Part shown: piece by piece, positions 16,439 to 24,515 of the stretch
How positions within the stretch are numbered: the stretch's first letter is position 1
Layout: every line of letters begins with the position of its first letter
DNA from: an uncultured Actinomyces sp.
GTDB taxonomy: Bacteria > Actinomycetota > Actinomycetes > Actinomycetales > Actinomycetaceae
Direction of reading: 5' to 3'
DNA: 64,000 nucleotides
Assembly: GCA_900545825.1 (NCBI GenBank)
Contig: URAS01000012.1
Location: forward strand, 30,509-94,508
Translations under genes and position numbers: made by a program
The notes under the pieces: generated by a model
Told to the model about the DNA's origin: nothing
Seen by the model: only the letters and a program-made list of their open reading frames with translations
The model's database searches: none

Positions 16439-17425
16439 CTAGTGCGCCGTCACCTCGTGGGTGGACGTGCCGGTGGCCCAGAACTCGCGCATGCAGTCGA
16501 CCGCGCACGTCACCATCTCGTTGACGACGTCGAGCGTATAGAACGCGACGTGCGGCGTAACGATGACGTTAGGGAACGACCGCAGCAGCTGCAGCTGCTC
16601 GTTGACCACCGGTTTCAGCTGCCAATCGCGATGGAAGATCGGCTCGTCGCCCTCGATGACGTCCAGGGCCGCGCCGCCGACTTTGCCGGACTCGAGGGCG
16701 TCGATGAGGGCGCGCGAATCGATCAGCTCCCCGCGCGAACAGTTAACGATGATGACGCCCTCGCGCATCCGAGCGAACGCGGCGGCGTCGAGCATGTGGT
16801 GGTTTTCCGGCGTCGTCATCGCGTGGAGCGAGATGACGTCGGCGCGGTCTAGCAGCTCGTTAAGCGACACCTGCTCCAGCGGCGCGTTCGGGTTGGGGTA
16901 GGGGTCATAGCCGATGACTGTGCAGCCGATCCCGCCCAGGTAGGTCGCCAGCGTCGCGCCGATCCGGCCCGTGCCGATGATGCCGACCGTGAGGTTGCGC
17001 AGCTCGCGGCCATGGTCGCCCTCGATCGAGAAATCCTGCAGATCTGTGCGGCGCAAGATGAGGTTCGCGCTGCGCAGGGTCATAAGGATGAGCATGAGGG
17101 CATACTCGGCGACCGAACCCGGCGAATAGTGGACGTTCGAGACGTGAACGCCGACCTGTGCGGCGGCCTCGACGTCGATGTTGTCGTAACCGATCGACCG
17201 CGAGGCAACGTAGGAGATGCCGCGATCCTTGAGGGCCTGGAGGAGGTCGCGGTCCAGCGGCGAGCCGATTGTCGACACGCCGTCAAAGCCCGACACCCGG
17301 TCGACCGTGTCGAGGGTCAGGGGATCGGCAAGGCAGACCAACTCGAGGTCGTCGAGGGAATCGGCGTACGCCGTGATGAATCGCCGCTCGTCCGGTCGGA
17401 CGTTAAACGCAATAAGCCTTTTCAT
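16439..17425 (-). CDS. D-isomer-specific 2-hydroxyacid dehydrogenase (D-lactate dehydrogenase type)
   Basis: NAD-dependent reduction of pyruvate or a related 2-oxoacid to the D-hydroxyacid in the cytoplasm; 328 aa. The Rossmann motif is VGIIGTGRIGATLATYLGG, followed by an acidic residue (GYDPYP) that favours NADH. The catalytic Arg lies in NCSRGELID, the Glu in the VIEGDEPIF region, and the His in NVIVTPHVAF. The start at 17425 (ATG, AGAGAAAG upstream) gives MKRLIAFN; the frame runs on to 17590 without a site. It is 64 nt downstream of the PTS IIC gene, likely in the same transcript. VanH-type and LdhA-type enzymes share this layout; no vanA or vanX is nearby, so fermentation is more likely. 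Confidence 0.87.
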   Translation of the reverse strand: MKRLIAFNVRPDERRFITAYADSLDDLELVCLADPLTLDTVDRVSGFDGVSTIGSPLDRDLLQALKDRGISYVASRSIGYDNIDVEAAAQVGVHVSNVHYSPGSVAEYALMLILMTLRSANLILRRTDLQDFSIEGDHGRELRNLTVGIIGTGRIGATLATYLGGIGCTVIGYDPYPNPNAPLEQVSLNELLDRADVISLHAMTTPENHHMLDAAAFARMREGVIIVNCSRGELIDSRALIDALESGKVGGAALDVIEGDEPIFHRDWQLKPVVNEQLQLLRSFPNVIVTPHVAFYTLDVVNEMVTCAVDCMREFWATGTSTHEVTAH

Positions 17426-17489
17426 CGTGTGCTTTCTCTTGTGGAGGGTTGAGGTTTCTCGGGTGCGGGGGCGGGGTGCGCGCGGGCGG

Positions 17490-18554
17490 TTAGTTGACGT
17501 CGATGAAGTAATCGTCGGCGGAGACGACATGGAGGACGTCGCGGAACAGCCAGGTAAAGAAGAAGCCGCAGGCCACGGGGATGACGACAAACGCGATCGC
17601 GGCCCACAGCAGGTTGAGGCCGGTCCAGCCGCCCTTAGCCAAGTTGAGGTAATTAATCGGCCCGATCAGCCCCGACAGGCCGAAACCGGCCGACATTGGC
17701 GTCCCCGTGATGTGGAAAATCGGCGCGGCCAGGCCGCTGACCGCGGCCGAACAGATAATCGGCAACAGGATTTTCGGCTTCGCGAGGACGTTCGCCATCG
17801 AAATCTTTGGCGAACCGATGAAATGCGCCAGCGACGTGCCATGCGAATTGACGCGCCAGCCCGCAATGCAGAACCCGAAGCCGCACGCCGTAATCCCCAG
17901 ATTCGCGGCGCCCGACCCGATGCCGGCCAGCGAAATCGCCAGCGCGATCCCCACGGTCGTGATCGGCGAGACGATAAGGATCGCGAACACGACCGCCAAC
18001 AGGACGACCATGAGGAACGGCTGCAGGCCCGTCAGCTTCGCGACGCCCAGGCCGATGACGTGGGTGATCTGCTTGACGTACGGCAGGATCACCAGGCCGA
18101 TCCCGCCCGCGACAAACACACTGACCAGCGGGATGACGAGGATCGTGTAGGCCCGGCACTTGTCACCGATCAGCAGGATAATCAGCGCGCCGAGGGCAGC
18201 CACCAGGCCCATGTTGATGATGTCGCCCGTGCCCTTGAGCGAGAGGACGCCCTCGGCGGAGACGCCCTGGAACGCGCCGCCGCCGATAAGGACCGCCAGA
18301 CCCAGCGACGCCGTTTGGACCGGCGTGAACTTGAACGCGATCCCGATCAACGCGCCGATCACCAGGCCCATCACCGAATTACACAGGAGCGTAATCCGCA
18401 GCAGCGGAACCAGGCAGGGTATGTGGGGAATGATCGCCTTGAGCAGCTCGCCCAACAACGCGCCGGGGATCAGCGACACCACCGTGCCGATCGCCAGGCC
18501 GTTGAGGATGTTCATCGTGAACTGTTTGCCCGTCACACCCAGTGACTTCAGCAT
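17490..18554 (-). CDS. PTS sugar transporter subunit IIC family protein (PTS_EIIC_2 / PfoR-like)
   Basis: A 354-aa polytopic membrane protein with about ten hydrophobic segments. It begins MLKSLGVTGKQF and contains GFGFCIAGWRVNSHGTSLAH and GPINYLNLAKGGW, typical of the stand-alone IIC proteins once called PfoR. No IIA or IIB domain is fused or encoded nearby, so phosphoenolpyruvate-coupled transport cannot be assumed; some members act as permeases or sensors. It is followed by the D-lactate-type dehydrogenase in an apparent two-gene operon, which suggests a link to a 2-hydroxyacid or fermentation product (inference). Confidence 0.82.
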   Translation of the reverse strand: MLKSLGVTGKQFTMNILNGLAIGTVVSLIPGALLGELLKAIIPHIPCLVPLLRITLLCNSVMGLVIGALIGIAFKFTPVQTASLGLAVLIGGGAFQGVSAEGVLSLKGTGDIINMGLVAALGALIILLIGDKCRAYTILVIPLVSVFVAGGIGLVILPYVKQITHVIGLGVAKLTGLQPFLMVVLLAVVFAILIVSPITTVGIALAISLAGIGSGAANLGITACGFGFCIAGWRVNSHGTSLAHFIGSPKISMANVLAKPKILLPIICSAAVSGLAAPIFHITGTPMSAGFGLSGLIGPINYLNLAKGGWTGLNLLWAAIAFVVIPVACGFFFTWLFRDVLHVVSADDYFIDVN

Positions 18555-18935
18555 GCAAGGCTCCTTCGATTAGATACCTGCTCTGGGCTGGGGCACGGAC
18601 ACATCATCCCACCGGGGACGCAAGAGAGCGGGTATATGCGCAGGTGGGAGCGTAGTTTACGGGGGTTGTTTGTGGGGTTGGCTGGGGTGGGGTCGGGTGC
18701 CGGTGGGACGAGGTGGCGCCGGCGAGCTGCCGCGGAACTCAAGGAAACGGAGGGATAGATCACGCTCGCCGTCGGAAATGGCCAGGTGGCGCGGGTTTTG
18801 GGTGCCCGGGTTTCACGGGATCGTCATCTGTTCACCTGCTGTTCACTTTGCCCTTGCTCGCCCGTCACTTCCCCTCCGTAGCGTGAGGTTCTGCAGGGAT
18901 CTTTACCCCGCCCTGCTGAATGGAAGGAACGTGAC
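18555..18935. other. 381-bp divergent region between PTS IIC gene and pstS
   Basis: Contains the leader of the leftward PTS IIC gene (GAAGGAGCC before its ATG, on that strand) and, at its right end, the PHO box and ribosome-binding site of pstS. No other gene is seen. Confidence 0.6.
18830..18873 (+). promoter_or_regulatory. PHO box (PhoP/RegX3-type direct repeats) of pst operon
   Basis: Four contiguous 11-nt units: GTTCACCTGCT, GTTCACTTTGC, CCTTGCTCGCC, CGTCACTTCCC. The first two match the GTTCACC-type direct repeats known for phosphate-starvation regulators in actinobacteria, and the last two are weaker. The box ends 62 nt before the pstS start, as expected for an activator site near the -35 region. 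RegX3, encoded at 32469-33167, is a candidate binder. Confidence 0.75.
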
Positions 18936-20051
18936 GTGTACTCTCTGAACTCGACCTGGCGCCGTGTCGGCGCCCTCGCCCTCGTCGCCGCCATGGCGAC
19001 CCCTCTCGCTGCCTGCGGCTCGGATAACGCTACGGGCGCGAAGGATTCCAGCTCGTCTTCGAGCTCTGCCGCGGCATACTCCGGGCAGATCGTCGGCTCC
19101 GGCGCGTCGTCTCAGGAGGCCGCCCAAAACGCCTGGAAAGCCGCCTTCACCCAGGCCAACCCCGACGCGAAGGTCACTTACGACCCCGTCGGTTCCGGCG
19201 CCGGCATCGACCAGCTGGCCTCCGGCCAGGTGAACTGGGCCGGCTCGGACGCCATGCTCAAGGACGACGAGCGCACCGCCGTCGAGAAGACCTGCGGCTC
19301 GCCCGCCCTCCACCTGCCCCTCTACGTGTCGCCGGTCGCCGTGGTGTTCAACCTCGACGGGATCGAGCACCTCAACCTTGCGCCCGAGACGCTGGCCAAG
19401 ATCTTCGCCGGCCAGATCACCAAGTGGAACGACCCGGCGATCGCCGCCGACAACAAGGCCGTTACGCTGCCCGACCTGGCGATCACGCCCGTGCACCGTG
19501 CCGACGAGTCCGGCACGACGGCGAACTTCACCGACTACCTGCACGCCGCGGCGCCCGACGCCTGGCCGCACGAGGCCGCGAAGTCGTGGCCGCTGCCCGG
19601 TGGCGAGGCCGCCCCGCAGACCTCCGGCATGATCTCGACCGTCTCCGGCGGTAAGGGCACGATCGGTTACGCCGACGCGTCGCAGGCCGGCAAGCTCGGC
19701 ACCGCGAAGCTCAAGGCCGGCGACTCGTTCGTCGCCTACTCGCCCGAGACGGCCGCCGCCGCCCTCGACGAGGCCAAGCCCGCGACCGATTCCGACTCTG
19801 ACCTGGGCCTGACGATCGACCGCAAGCCGACGACCGACAAGGCGTACCCGCTGATCCTCGTCTCGTACGAGATCGTCTGCCAGAAGTACTCCGACAAGTC
19901 CGTCGCCGACGGCATCAAGGCGTACATGCACTACCTGGCCTCGACCGACGGCCAGAAGCTCGCCGCCGACAACGCCGGTTCCGCGCCGCTCTCCGCCGAC
20001 ATGGCGAAGAAAGTCAACGCGGCGATCGACACGATCACCACCTCGAAGTAA
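18936..20051 (+). CDS. pstS: Phosphate ABC transporter, substrate-binding lipoprotein PstS
   Basis: Captures inorganic phosphate outside the membrane for the PstCAB importer. The 371-aa protein has a lipoprotein signal with Cys27 (PLAAC), then a Ser-rich linker. The binding fold includes SGQIVGSGASSQEAAQNAW, DPVGSGAGIDQLASG, the HRADESGTT phosphate-contact loop and SGMISTVSGGKGTIGYAD. The GTG at 18936 is used because GGAAGGA lies 7 nt upstream; the overlapping GTG at 18931 is out of frame. It is the first gene of pstSCAB, directly downstream of a PHO box, so induction by low phosphate is expected. Confidence 0.96.
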   Translation: MYSLNSTWRRVGALALVAAMATPLAACGSDNATGAKDSSSSSSSAAAYSGQIVGSGASSQEAAQNAWKAAFTQANPDAKVTYDPVGSGAGIDQLASGQVNWAGSDAMLKDDERTAVEKTCGSPALHLPLYVSPVAVVFNLDGIEHLNLAPETLAKIFAGQITKWNDPAIAADNKAVTLPDLAITPVHRADESGTTANFTDYLHAAAPDAWPHEAAKSWPLPGGEAAPQTSGMISTVSGGKGTIGYADASQAGKLGTAKLKAGDSFVAYSPETAAAALDEAKPATDSDSDLGLTIDRKPTTDKAYPLILVSYEIVCQKYSDKSVADGIKAYMHYLASTDGQKLAADNAGSAPLSADMAKKVNAAIDTITTSK

Positions 20052-20073
20052 CAGCCAGGAGACGCGAACAGTC

Positions 20074-21087
20074 ATGACTATGACGCCCATCCGAGAGGAG
20101 GTCTCGGTGGAGGACCAGGAGCTGCTCGACGCGGTCAAACCGCAGATCACGCTCGATGGTTCGGTCGGTTCCGCCGGCAACCGGGTCTTTAAGGCCCTGG
20201 CTGCCGGGGCCGGCATCGTCATCCTGGCGACGCTGGCGGCCGTCGCCATCTTCCTCGCTATCGAGGCGTGGCCGGCCCTCACCGACACCACCGCCCGATT
20301 CCGGTCGATGGGGCAGGCCGAACCGGTCAGCCTCCTCGCCCTCACGGGGCCCCAGCTGTTCGGCACCGTCCTCGGCGCCGTCCTCGCGATGCTGCTGGCG
20401 GTCCCGCTGGCCGTCGGGATCGCCCTGTTCATCACGCAGTACGCGCCGCCGCGCCTGGCGGGCGTGCTGGCCGCGATCATCGACCTGCTGGCCGCCGTGC
20501 CCTCGGTCGTGTTCGGCCTGTGGGGCGGCCTGTGGCTGCTGCCGAAGCTCACGCACGTGTGGGCGTGGCTGCACGACATCGCGCCGTGGTTCCCGCTGTT
20601 CGCCGGGAAGCCGTCGCCGACCGGGCGCGTGCTCGCGTCGGCCGCGGTGATCCTGGCCGTCATGGTCATCCCGATCGTCACGGCGATCACGCGCGACATC
20701 TTCGCGCAAACCCCGAGGTCGATGCACGAGGCCGCCCTCGCGCTGGGGGCGACCACGTGGGAGCGGCTGCGTCTGGCCGTCCTCCCGTTCGGCAAATCCG
20801 GCATTATTTCGGCCTCAATGCTGGGCTTGGGACGTGCCCTGGGCGAAACGATGGCGGTCGTCATGGTGCTGTCGGTCGGGGCGACGTACTCGTTCACCAT
20901 CCTCTCGTCCGGCAAACACTCGACCATCGCCGCGAACATCGCCCTGCAATTCCCCGAGGCGTCCGGCATCACAATGTCCGCGCTGATCGCGACCGGCCTG
21001 GCCCTGTTCGCCCTCACGATGATCGTCAACATGATCGCCCGCGCGATTATCTCGCGCTCGATGGCGTTCAGCGGTGCGAACGCGTAA
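20074..21087 (+). CDS. pstC: Phosphate ABC transporter permease PstC
   Basis: Membrane subunit pairing with PstA to form the phosphate channel; 337 aa. A cytoplasmic N-terminus of about 45 residues precedes six TM helices. The EAA-type loop that contacts PstB reads MHEAALALGATTWERL and is followed by GLGRALGETMAV, a PstC hallmark. The gene starts 22 nt after pstS, with CAGGAG upstream of the ATG. Confidence 0.96.
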   Translation: MTMTPIREEVSVEDQELLDAVKPQITLDGSVGSAGNRVFKALAAGAGIVILATLAAVAIFLAIEAWPALTDTTARFRSMGQAEPVSLLALTGPQLFGTVLGAVLAMLLAVPLAVGIALFITQYAPPRLAGVLAAIIDLLAAVPSVVFGLWGGLWLLPKLTHVWAWLHDIAPWFPLFAGKPSPTGRVLASAAVILAVMVIPIVTAITRDIFAQTPRSMHEAALALGATTWERLRLAVLPFGKSGIISASMLGLGRALGETMAVVMVLSVGATYSFTILSSGKHSTIAANIALQFPEASGITMSALIATGLALFALTMIVNMIARAIISRSMAFSGANA

Positions 21088-21097
21088 AGGAGCAGCA

Positions 21098-22048
21098 ATG
21101 TCTTCGACAACAGCTATTACCTTCACGCCCACCGACGTCGGGCATTTCCGTCGGCGCAAGATCGCCGACAAAGCGATCAAAGCCAGCGTGTTCATTGCGT
21201 TCCTGTTGGCGGTTATTCCCCTGGCGTCGCTGCTGTACACGATCATCAAGGCCGGCGCGCCGCGACTGTTCAAAGACTTCCCGTACTTCCTCACGGTGTC
21301 GATGAATGGCGTCTTCGGCGGTATGGATGCGGGCGGTATTTACCACGCCCTGCTGGGTACGCTGCTGGTCACCCTATGGGCCACGCTCATTTCCGTGCCG
21401 ATTGGCGTCCTCGCTGCGGTCTTTTTGGTCGAATACGGCCGGCCGAAGCCGCTGGCGAAAGCCCTCACGTTCTTCGTCGACGTCATGACGGGTATTCCGT
21501 CGATCGTCGCCGGCCTGTTTGCCGCGGCCGTGTTCGCCCTCGTCGTCGGGCCCGGATACCGCGCCGGGATCATGGGTGCGATCGCCCTGTCGGTCCTCAT
21601 GATCCCGACGATCGTGCGGTCCACCGAGGAAATGCTGCGCCTGGTCCCCAACGGGCTGCGCGAGGCCGCCTACGCGCTGGGCGTGCCCAAGTGGCGCGTC
21701 GTCACCAAGGTCGTCCTCCGCACGGCCTTTACCGGGATCGTCACCGGCATCATTTTGGGTATCGCCCGCGTCATCGGCGAAACCGCCCCGCTGCTCGTGA
21801 CCGTGGGGACGATCGATTCGATTAATAACAACGTGTTCTCCGGCCGCATGATGACGCTGCCCGTGTTCGTCTATCGCCAATACGCGATGGGTGACGCGAC
21901 ATGCGTGGCGAACGCGAAGAACTGTTTGACGACGATTAACGAGGAACGCGCATGGGCCGCCGCCCTCGTCCTTTTGCTGGTCGTGGTCGGGATTAACATC
22001 ATCGGCCGCGTGCTTGGCTACTTCTTCCAACCGAAAGGCGACAAGTGA
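21098..22048 (+). CDS. pstA: Phosphate ABC transporter permease PstA
   Basis: Second membrane subunit of the phosphate importer; 316 aa, six TM helices. The EAA loop is LREAAYALGVPKWRVV and the PstA signature IARVIGETAPLLVT follows. The frame is open from 21074, but the ATG at 21098 has AAAGGAG 6 nt upstream and starts the conserved protein, 10 nt after the pstC stop. Its stop overlaps the GTG of pstB by GTGA, which indicates translational coupling. Confidence 0.95.
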   Translation: MSSTTAITFTPTDVGHFRRRKIADKAIKASVFIAFLLAVIPLASLLYTIIKAGAPRLFKDFPYFLTVSMNGVFGGMDAGGIYHALLGTLLVTLWATLISVPIGVLAAVFLVEYGRPKPLAKALTFFVDVMTGIPSIVAGLFAAAVFALVVGPGYRAGIMGAIALSVLMIPTIVRSTEEMLRLVPNGLREAAYALGVPKWRVVTKVVLRTAFTGIVTGIILGIARVIGETAPLLVTVGTIDSINNNVFSGRMMTLPVFVYRQYAMGDATCVANAKNCLTTINEERAWAAALVLLLVVVGINIIGRVLGYFFQPKGDK

Positions 22049-22902
22049 CTACCTCATACACCTACACGGAAACCCCCAATGCCCAAGAGGCCATTGCGGC
22101 GGACGGTACGGACGTCACCTTTAACCCGACCGCCATTTCGGTGCGTAACGCCTCGATGTATTACGGCGAGCACCTGGCCGTCGAGGACGTGACGATGGAT
22201 ATTCCCGAGCACTCCATTACCGCGTTTATCGGCCCGTCCGGCTGCGGTAAGTCGACGTTCCTGCGCTCCCTCAACCGCATGCACGAGGTCATCCCCGGCG
22301 CGTACGTGACCGGCGACATCCGCATCGGCGGCGCCGACGTCTACGGCAAGGGCATCGACCCCGTGCTCGTGCGGCGGAAGGTCGGCATGGTATTCCAGAA
22401 GGCCAACCCGTTCCCCACGATGTCGATTGCCGACAACGTCCTCGCGGGCGTGCGGCTGAACTCCAAGCGGATCTCGAAGTCCCAGGCGAACGACATCGTC
22501 GAGGAGTCCCTGCGGTCGGCGAACCTGTGGGACGAGGTCAAGGACCGGCTGAACAAGCCCGGGTCGGCCCTGTCCGGCGGCCAGCAGCAGCGCCTGTGCA
22601 TCGCGCGCGCCGTAGCCGTCAAGCCCGAGGTGTTGCTGATGGACGAGCCGTGCTCCGCCCTCGACCCCGTGTCGACCCTGGCGATCGAGGACCTCATGGA
22701 GTCCCTCGCACCGAACTACACGATCGTCATCGTCACCCACAACATGCAGCAGGCGCGGCGCGTGTCGCAGCAGACGGCGTTCTTCTCGATCGCCGGCGCG
22801 GGCAAACCCGGCAAGCTCATCGAATACGGGCCGACCTCGCGCGTCTTCGAGCACCCCGAGAACGAGGCGACCGCCAACTACGTCGCCGGCCGCTTCGGGT
22901 AA
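22045..22902 (+). CDS. pstB: Phosphate ABC transporter ATP-binding protein PstB
   Basis: ATPase that drives the PstCA channel; 285 aa, about 25 residues longer at the N-terminus than usual. Walker A is GPSGCGKST, the Q-loop GMVFQKANPFPTMS (PstB type), the signature LSGGQQQRL and Walker B VLLMDEPCSALDP, with the switch His in IVTHNMQQA. It starts at a GTG overlapping pstA. No phoU follows. The 69-bp palindromic element lies 14 nt after the stop and may end the transcript. Confidence 0.96.
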   Translation: MTTSYTYTETPNAQEAIAADGTDVTFNPTAISVRNASMYYGEHLAVEDVTMDIPEHSITAFIGPSGCGKSTFLRSLNRMHEVIPGAYVTGDIRIGGADVYGKGIDPVLVRRKVGMVFQKANPFPTMSIADNVLAGVRLNSKRISKSQANDIVEESLRSANLWDEVKDRLNKPGSALSGGQQQRLCIARAVAVKPEVLLMDEPCSALDPVSTLAIEDLMESLAPNYTIVIVTHNMQQARRVSQQTAFFSIAGAGKPGKLIEYGPTSRVFEHPENEATANYVAGRFG

Positions 22903-22915
22903 GCCCGCATCCATC

Positions 22916-22984
22916 GAAACGCTCACCTAACTTGTCAAAATCCGGCGGAAAAGGCCGGAAATCGACAAACGAGGTGAGCGTTTC
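22916..22984. repeat. 69-bp palindromic intergenic element, copy 2
   Basis: Ends GAAACGCTCACC / GGTGAGCGTTTC with inner TTGTC / GACAA and core CCGGC / GCCGG. It starts 14 nt after pstB. Unlike the other copies it lies between two rightward genes. Degenerate GGTGAG motifs follow at 22993-23020, echoing the tandem half-units beside copies 1 and 3. Confidence 0.9.
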
Positions 22985-23026
22985 GCAATTGGGGTGAGCG
23001 CGTCGCGGTTGAGGTGAGGGTGTCTA

Positions 23027-23073
23027 AGACGGCGTGGAAGACGGCGTGCAAAGACGGCATGCACGACGGCATT
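23027..23073. repeat. Degenerate short tandem repeat, about 4 x 12-13 bp
   Basis: GACGGCGTG or GACGGCATG recurs at about 23028, 23040, 23053 and 23065, separated by 3-4 variable bases. It lies in the 320-bp gap between pstB and the LacI regulator, which otherwise holds repeat copy 2 and no supported gene. Confidence 0.6.
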
Positions 23074-23222
23074 GAGGTGCGTTGGTTGTCTAGGTGTGTC
23101 CGCGGGTGGGCCCTGTGCTTCCCGCGGCACCTGCCGTTGCCGCTGAGCTGCGCTAGGGTGGAGCAAGCAGCAGAACCTCGGTGACCGGCACTTCGCCGGC
23201 ATGTGTTAGGCGGGAATAGATC

Positions 23223-24266
23223 ATGGCCAGGGCTCGCAGTAGAGCGCATCGTAAACCCAGCATGGGTGACGTTGCCGCCGCGGTGGGTGTATCCAAGACA
23301 ACGATTTCGCGATATCTGCACGGCGAATTCGATTGCATGTCCGAAGAAACACGGGCGCGCATTGAGCAGGTCATTGCGGATTTGGATTACCGGCCCAACA
23401 AGATCGCCCAGGGTCTTAAAGCTACCTACAGCCGCATGATCGGCGTGACGGTTGCTGATATCGGCAACCCCTTCAGCTCGATGCTCTTGAAGGGGATACA
23501 CCAAGAGTGCCACGCTCGCGATATCCAGCTTCTTGTGAGCGAATCGAACAACGCCATCGACCTCGAGCGATCCAACATCGAATCGCTCCTGGATGCGCAA
23601 GTCGATGGCCTGATCGTCAACACCGTGGGGAACAATGACGCATGGCTGGCAGACTACTGCGCCAAGGAAGGTAGCCGGCCGGTCGTCATGCTCGATCGGG
23701 CCATTGATCCAATCGTGTGTGACTGCGTTGTGACAGACAATCGCCACGCCACGTTCACGATGCTCGATTACCTTGCTGAGCAGGGCTTTGCCTACGTGGC
23801 TTACGTGAGCCCGCCCATGCGTGGGATCTCGACGCGCAGAATTCGGCGCGATGCCGTGCTCAGTTATATGCAGGACCGCCCCATGAGAGGGGAGATCCTC
23901 GAGTTCGAGTATGGCCAACCTGCCCAGCTGGCTGCGAGCCTGAAGGCGCTGATCGATCGGCACGGCAAGGAACGCCTCTGCCTTTTTGCGAACAACGAAT
24001 CGACGATGTCCGCGGTGGTCCAGGCCTTGCCTCATGCTGCCTGCTGCGGGCCAGAGCGCCTGCCGGTGGGAATTTGCTCGTTTGCAAGTGAGGAGTGGGC
24101 CAAGTGCACGCGCTCGGGGATCACGTGCCTGGATCAGAGACCTGTGGTCATGGGTCGTGAGGCGGCAGGAATGCTGTTGGCCCGCACGTATGACGGCTAC
24201 ACCGGCGAAGCAACCGTCAAGGAGATACCCGCTACTTTGTGCGTGTATCCGTCTACTAGCTTCTAG
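23223..24266 (+). CDS. LacI-family transcriptional regulator
   Basis: A 347-aa repressor-type regulator. The N-terminal helix-turn-helix is MGDVAAAVGVSKTTISRYLH with the hinge helix YRPNKIAQGLKA; a periplasmic-binding-protein-like sensor domain follows (IGVTVADIGNPFSSMLLKGI). The ATG at 23223 follows GGGAATAG. It lies 249 nt upstream of a five-gene sugar operon on the same strand, and the gap contains several TTAACCGGTTA-type palindromes. It is therefore expected to repress that operon and respond to a sugar acid or phosphorylated intermediate (inference). Codon use here is less GC-biased than in pstSCAB or downstream genes. Confidence 0.92.
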   Translation: MARARSRAHRKPSMGDVAAAVGVSKTTISRYLHGEFDCMSEETRARIEQVIADLDYRPNKIAQGLKATYSRMIGVTVADIGNPFSSMLLKGIHQECHARDIQLLVSESNNAIDLERSNIESLLDAQVDGLIVNTVGNNDAWLADYCAKEGSRPVVMLDRAIDPIVCDCVVTDNRHATFTMLDYLAEQGFAYVAYVSPPMRGISTRRIRRDAVLSYMQDRPMRGEILEFEYGQPAQLAASLKALIDRHGKERLCLFANNESTMSAVVQALPHAACCGPERLPVGICSFASEEWAKCTRSGITCLDQRPVVMGREAAGMLLARTYDGYTGEATVKEIPATLCVYPSTSF

Positions 24267-24390
24267 CCGCCAGCGTGCCCGTGATCTAGCCGCAGGCCCA
24301 CGACAGCTGAGCCGGCATTGCCGCATGTGATCTCGCGCATAGAGCGGAGAACAACCCATTGACGTACCCACCCGAGGAGCGTACGCTGCA

Positions 24391-24430
24391 GTTAACCGGT
24401 TACGTTAACCGGTACCGTTGATCGGTTAAT
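24391..24430. promoter_or_regulatory. Array of LacI-type operators before sugar operon
   Basis: Three adjoining sites with ~13-bp spacing: GTTAACCGGTTAC (24391-24403, core TAACCGGTTA is palindromic), GTTAACCGGTACC (24404-24416) and TTGATCGGTTAA (24418-24429). LacI/KdgR-type proteins bind palindromes with a central CG, so the adjacent regulator is the likely ligand. Confidence 0.75.
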
Positions 24431-24515
24431 GAAGCTGACACACTCTAACAGTTGACGCACTTCACGGCCCGCGCTGGCGTCCGTGAAGTCCCAAGAGCTC
24501 AAGGAGGAGCTGAGC

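Noticed and set aside
16439..17425. VanH-type vancomycin resistance dehydrogenase
   Set aside because: The fold is shared, but no D-Ala-D-Lac ligase or VanX-like gene is nearby. The operon partner is a PTS IIC protein.
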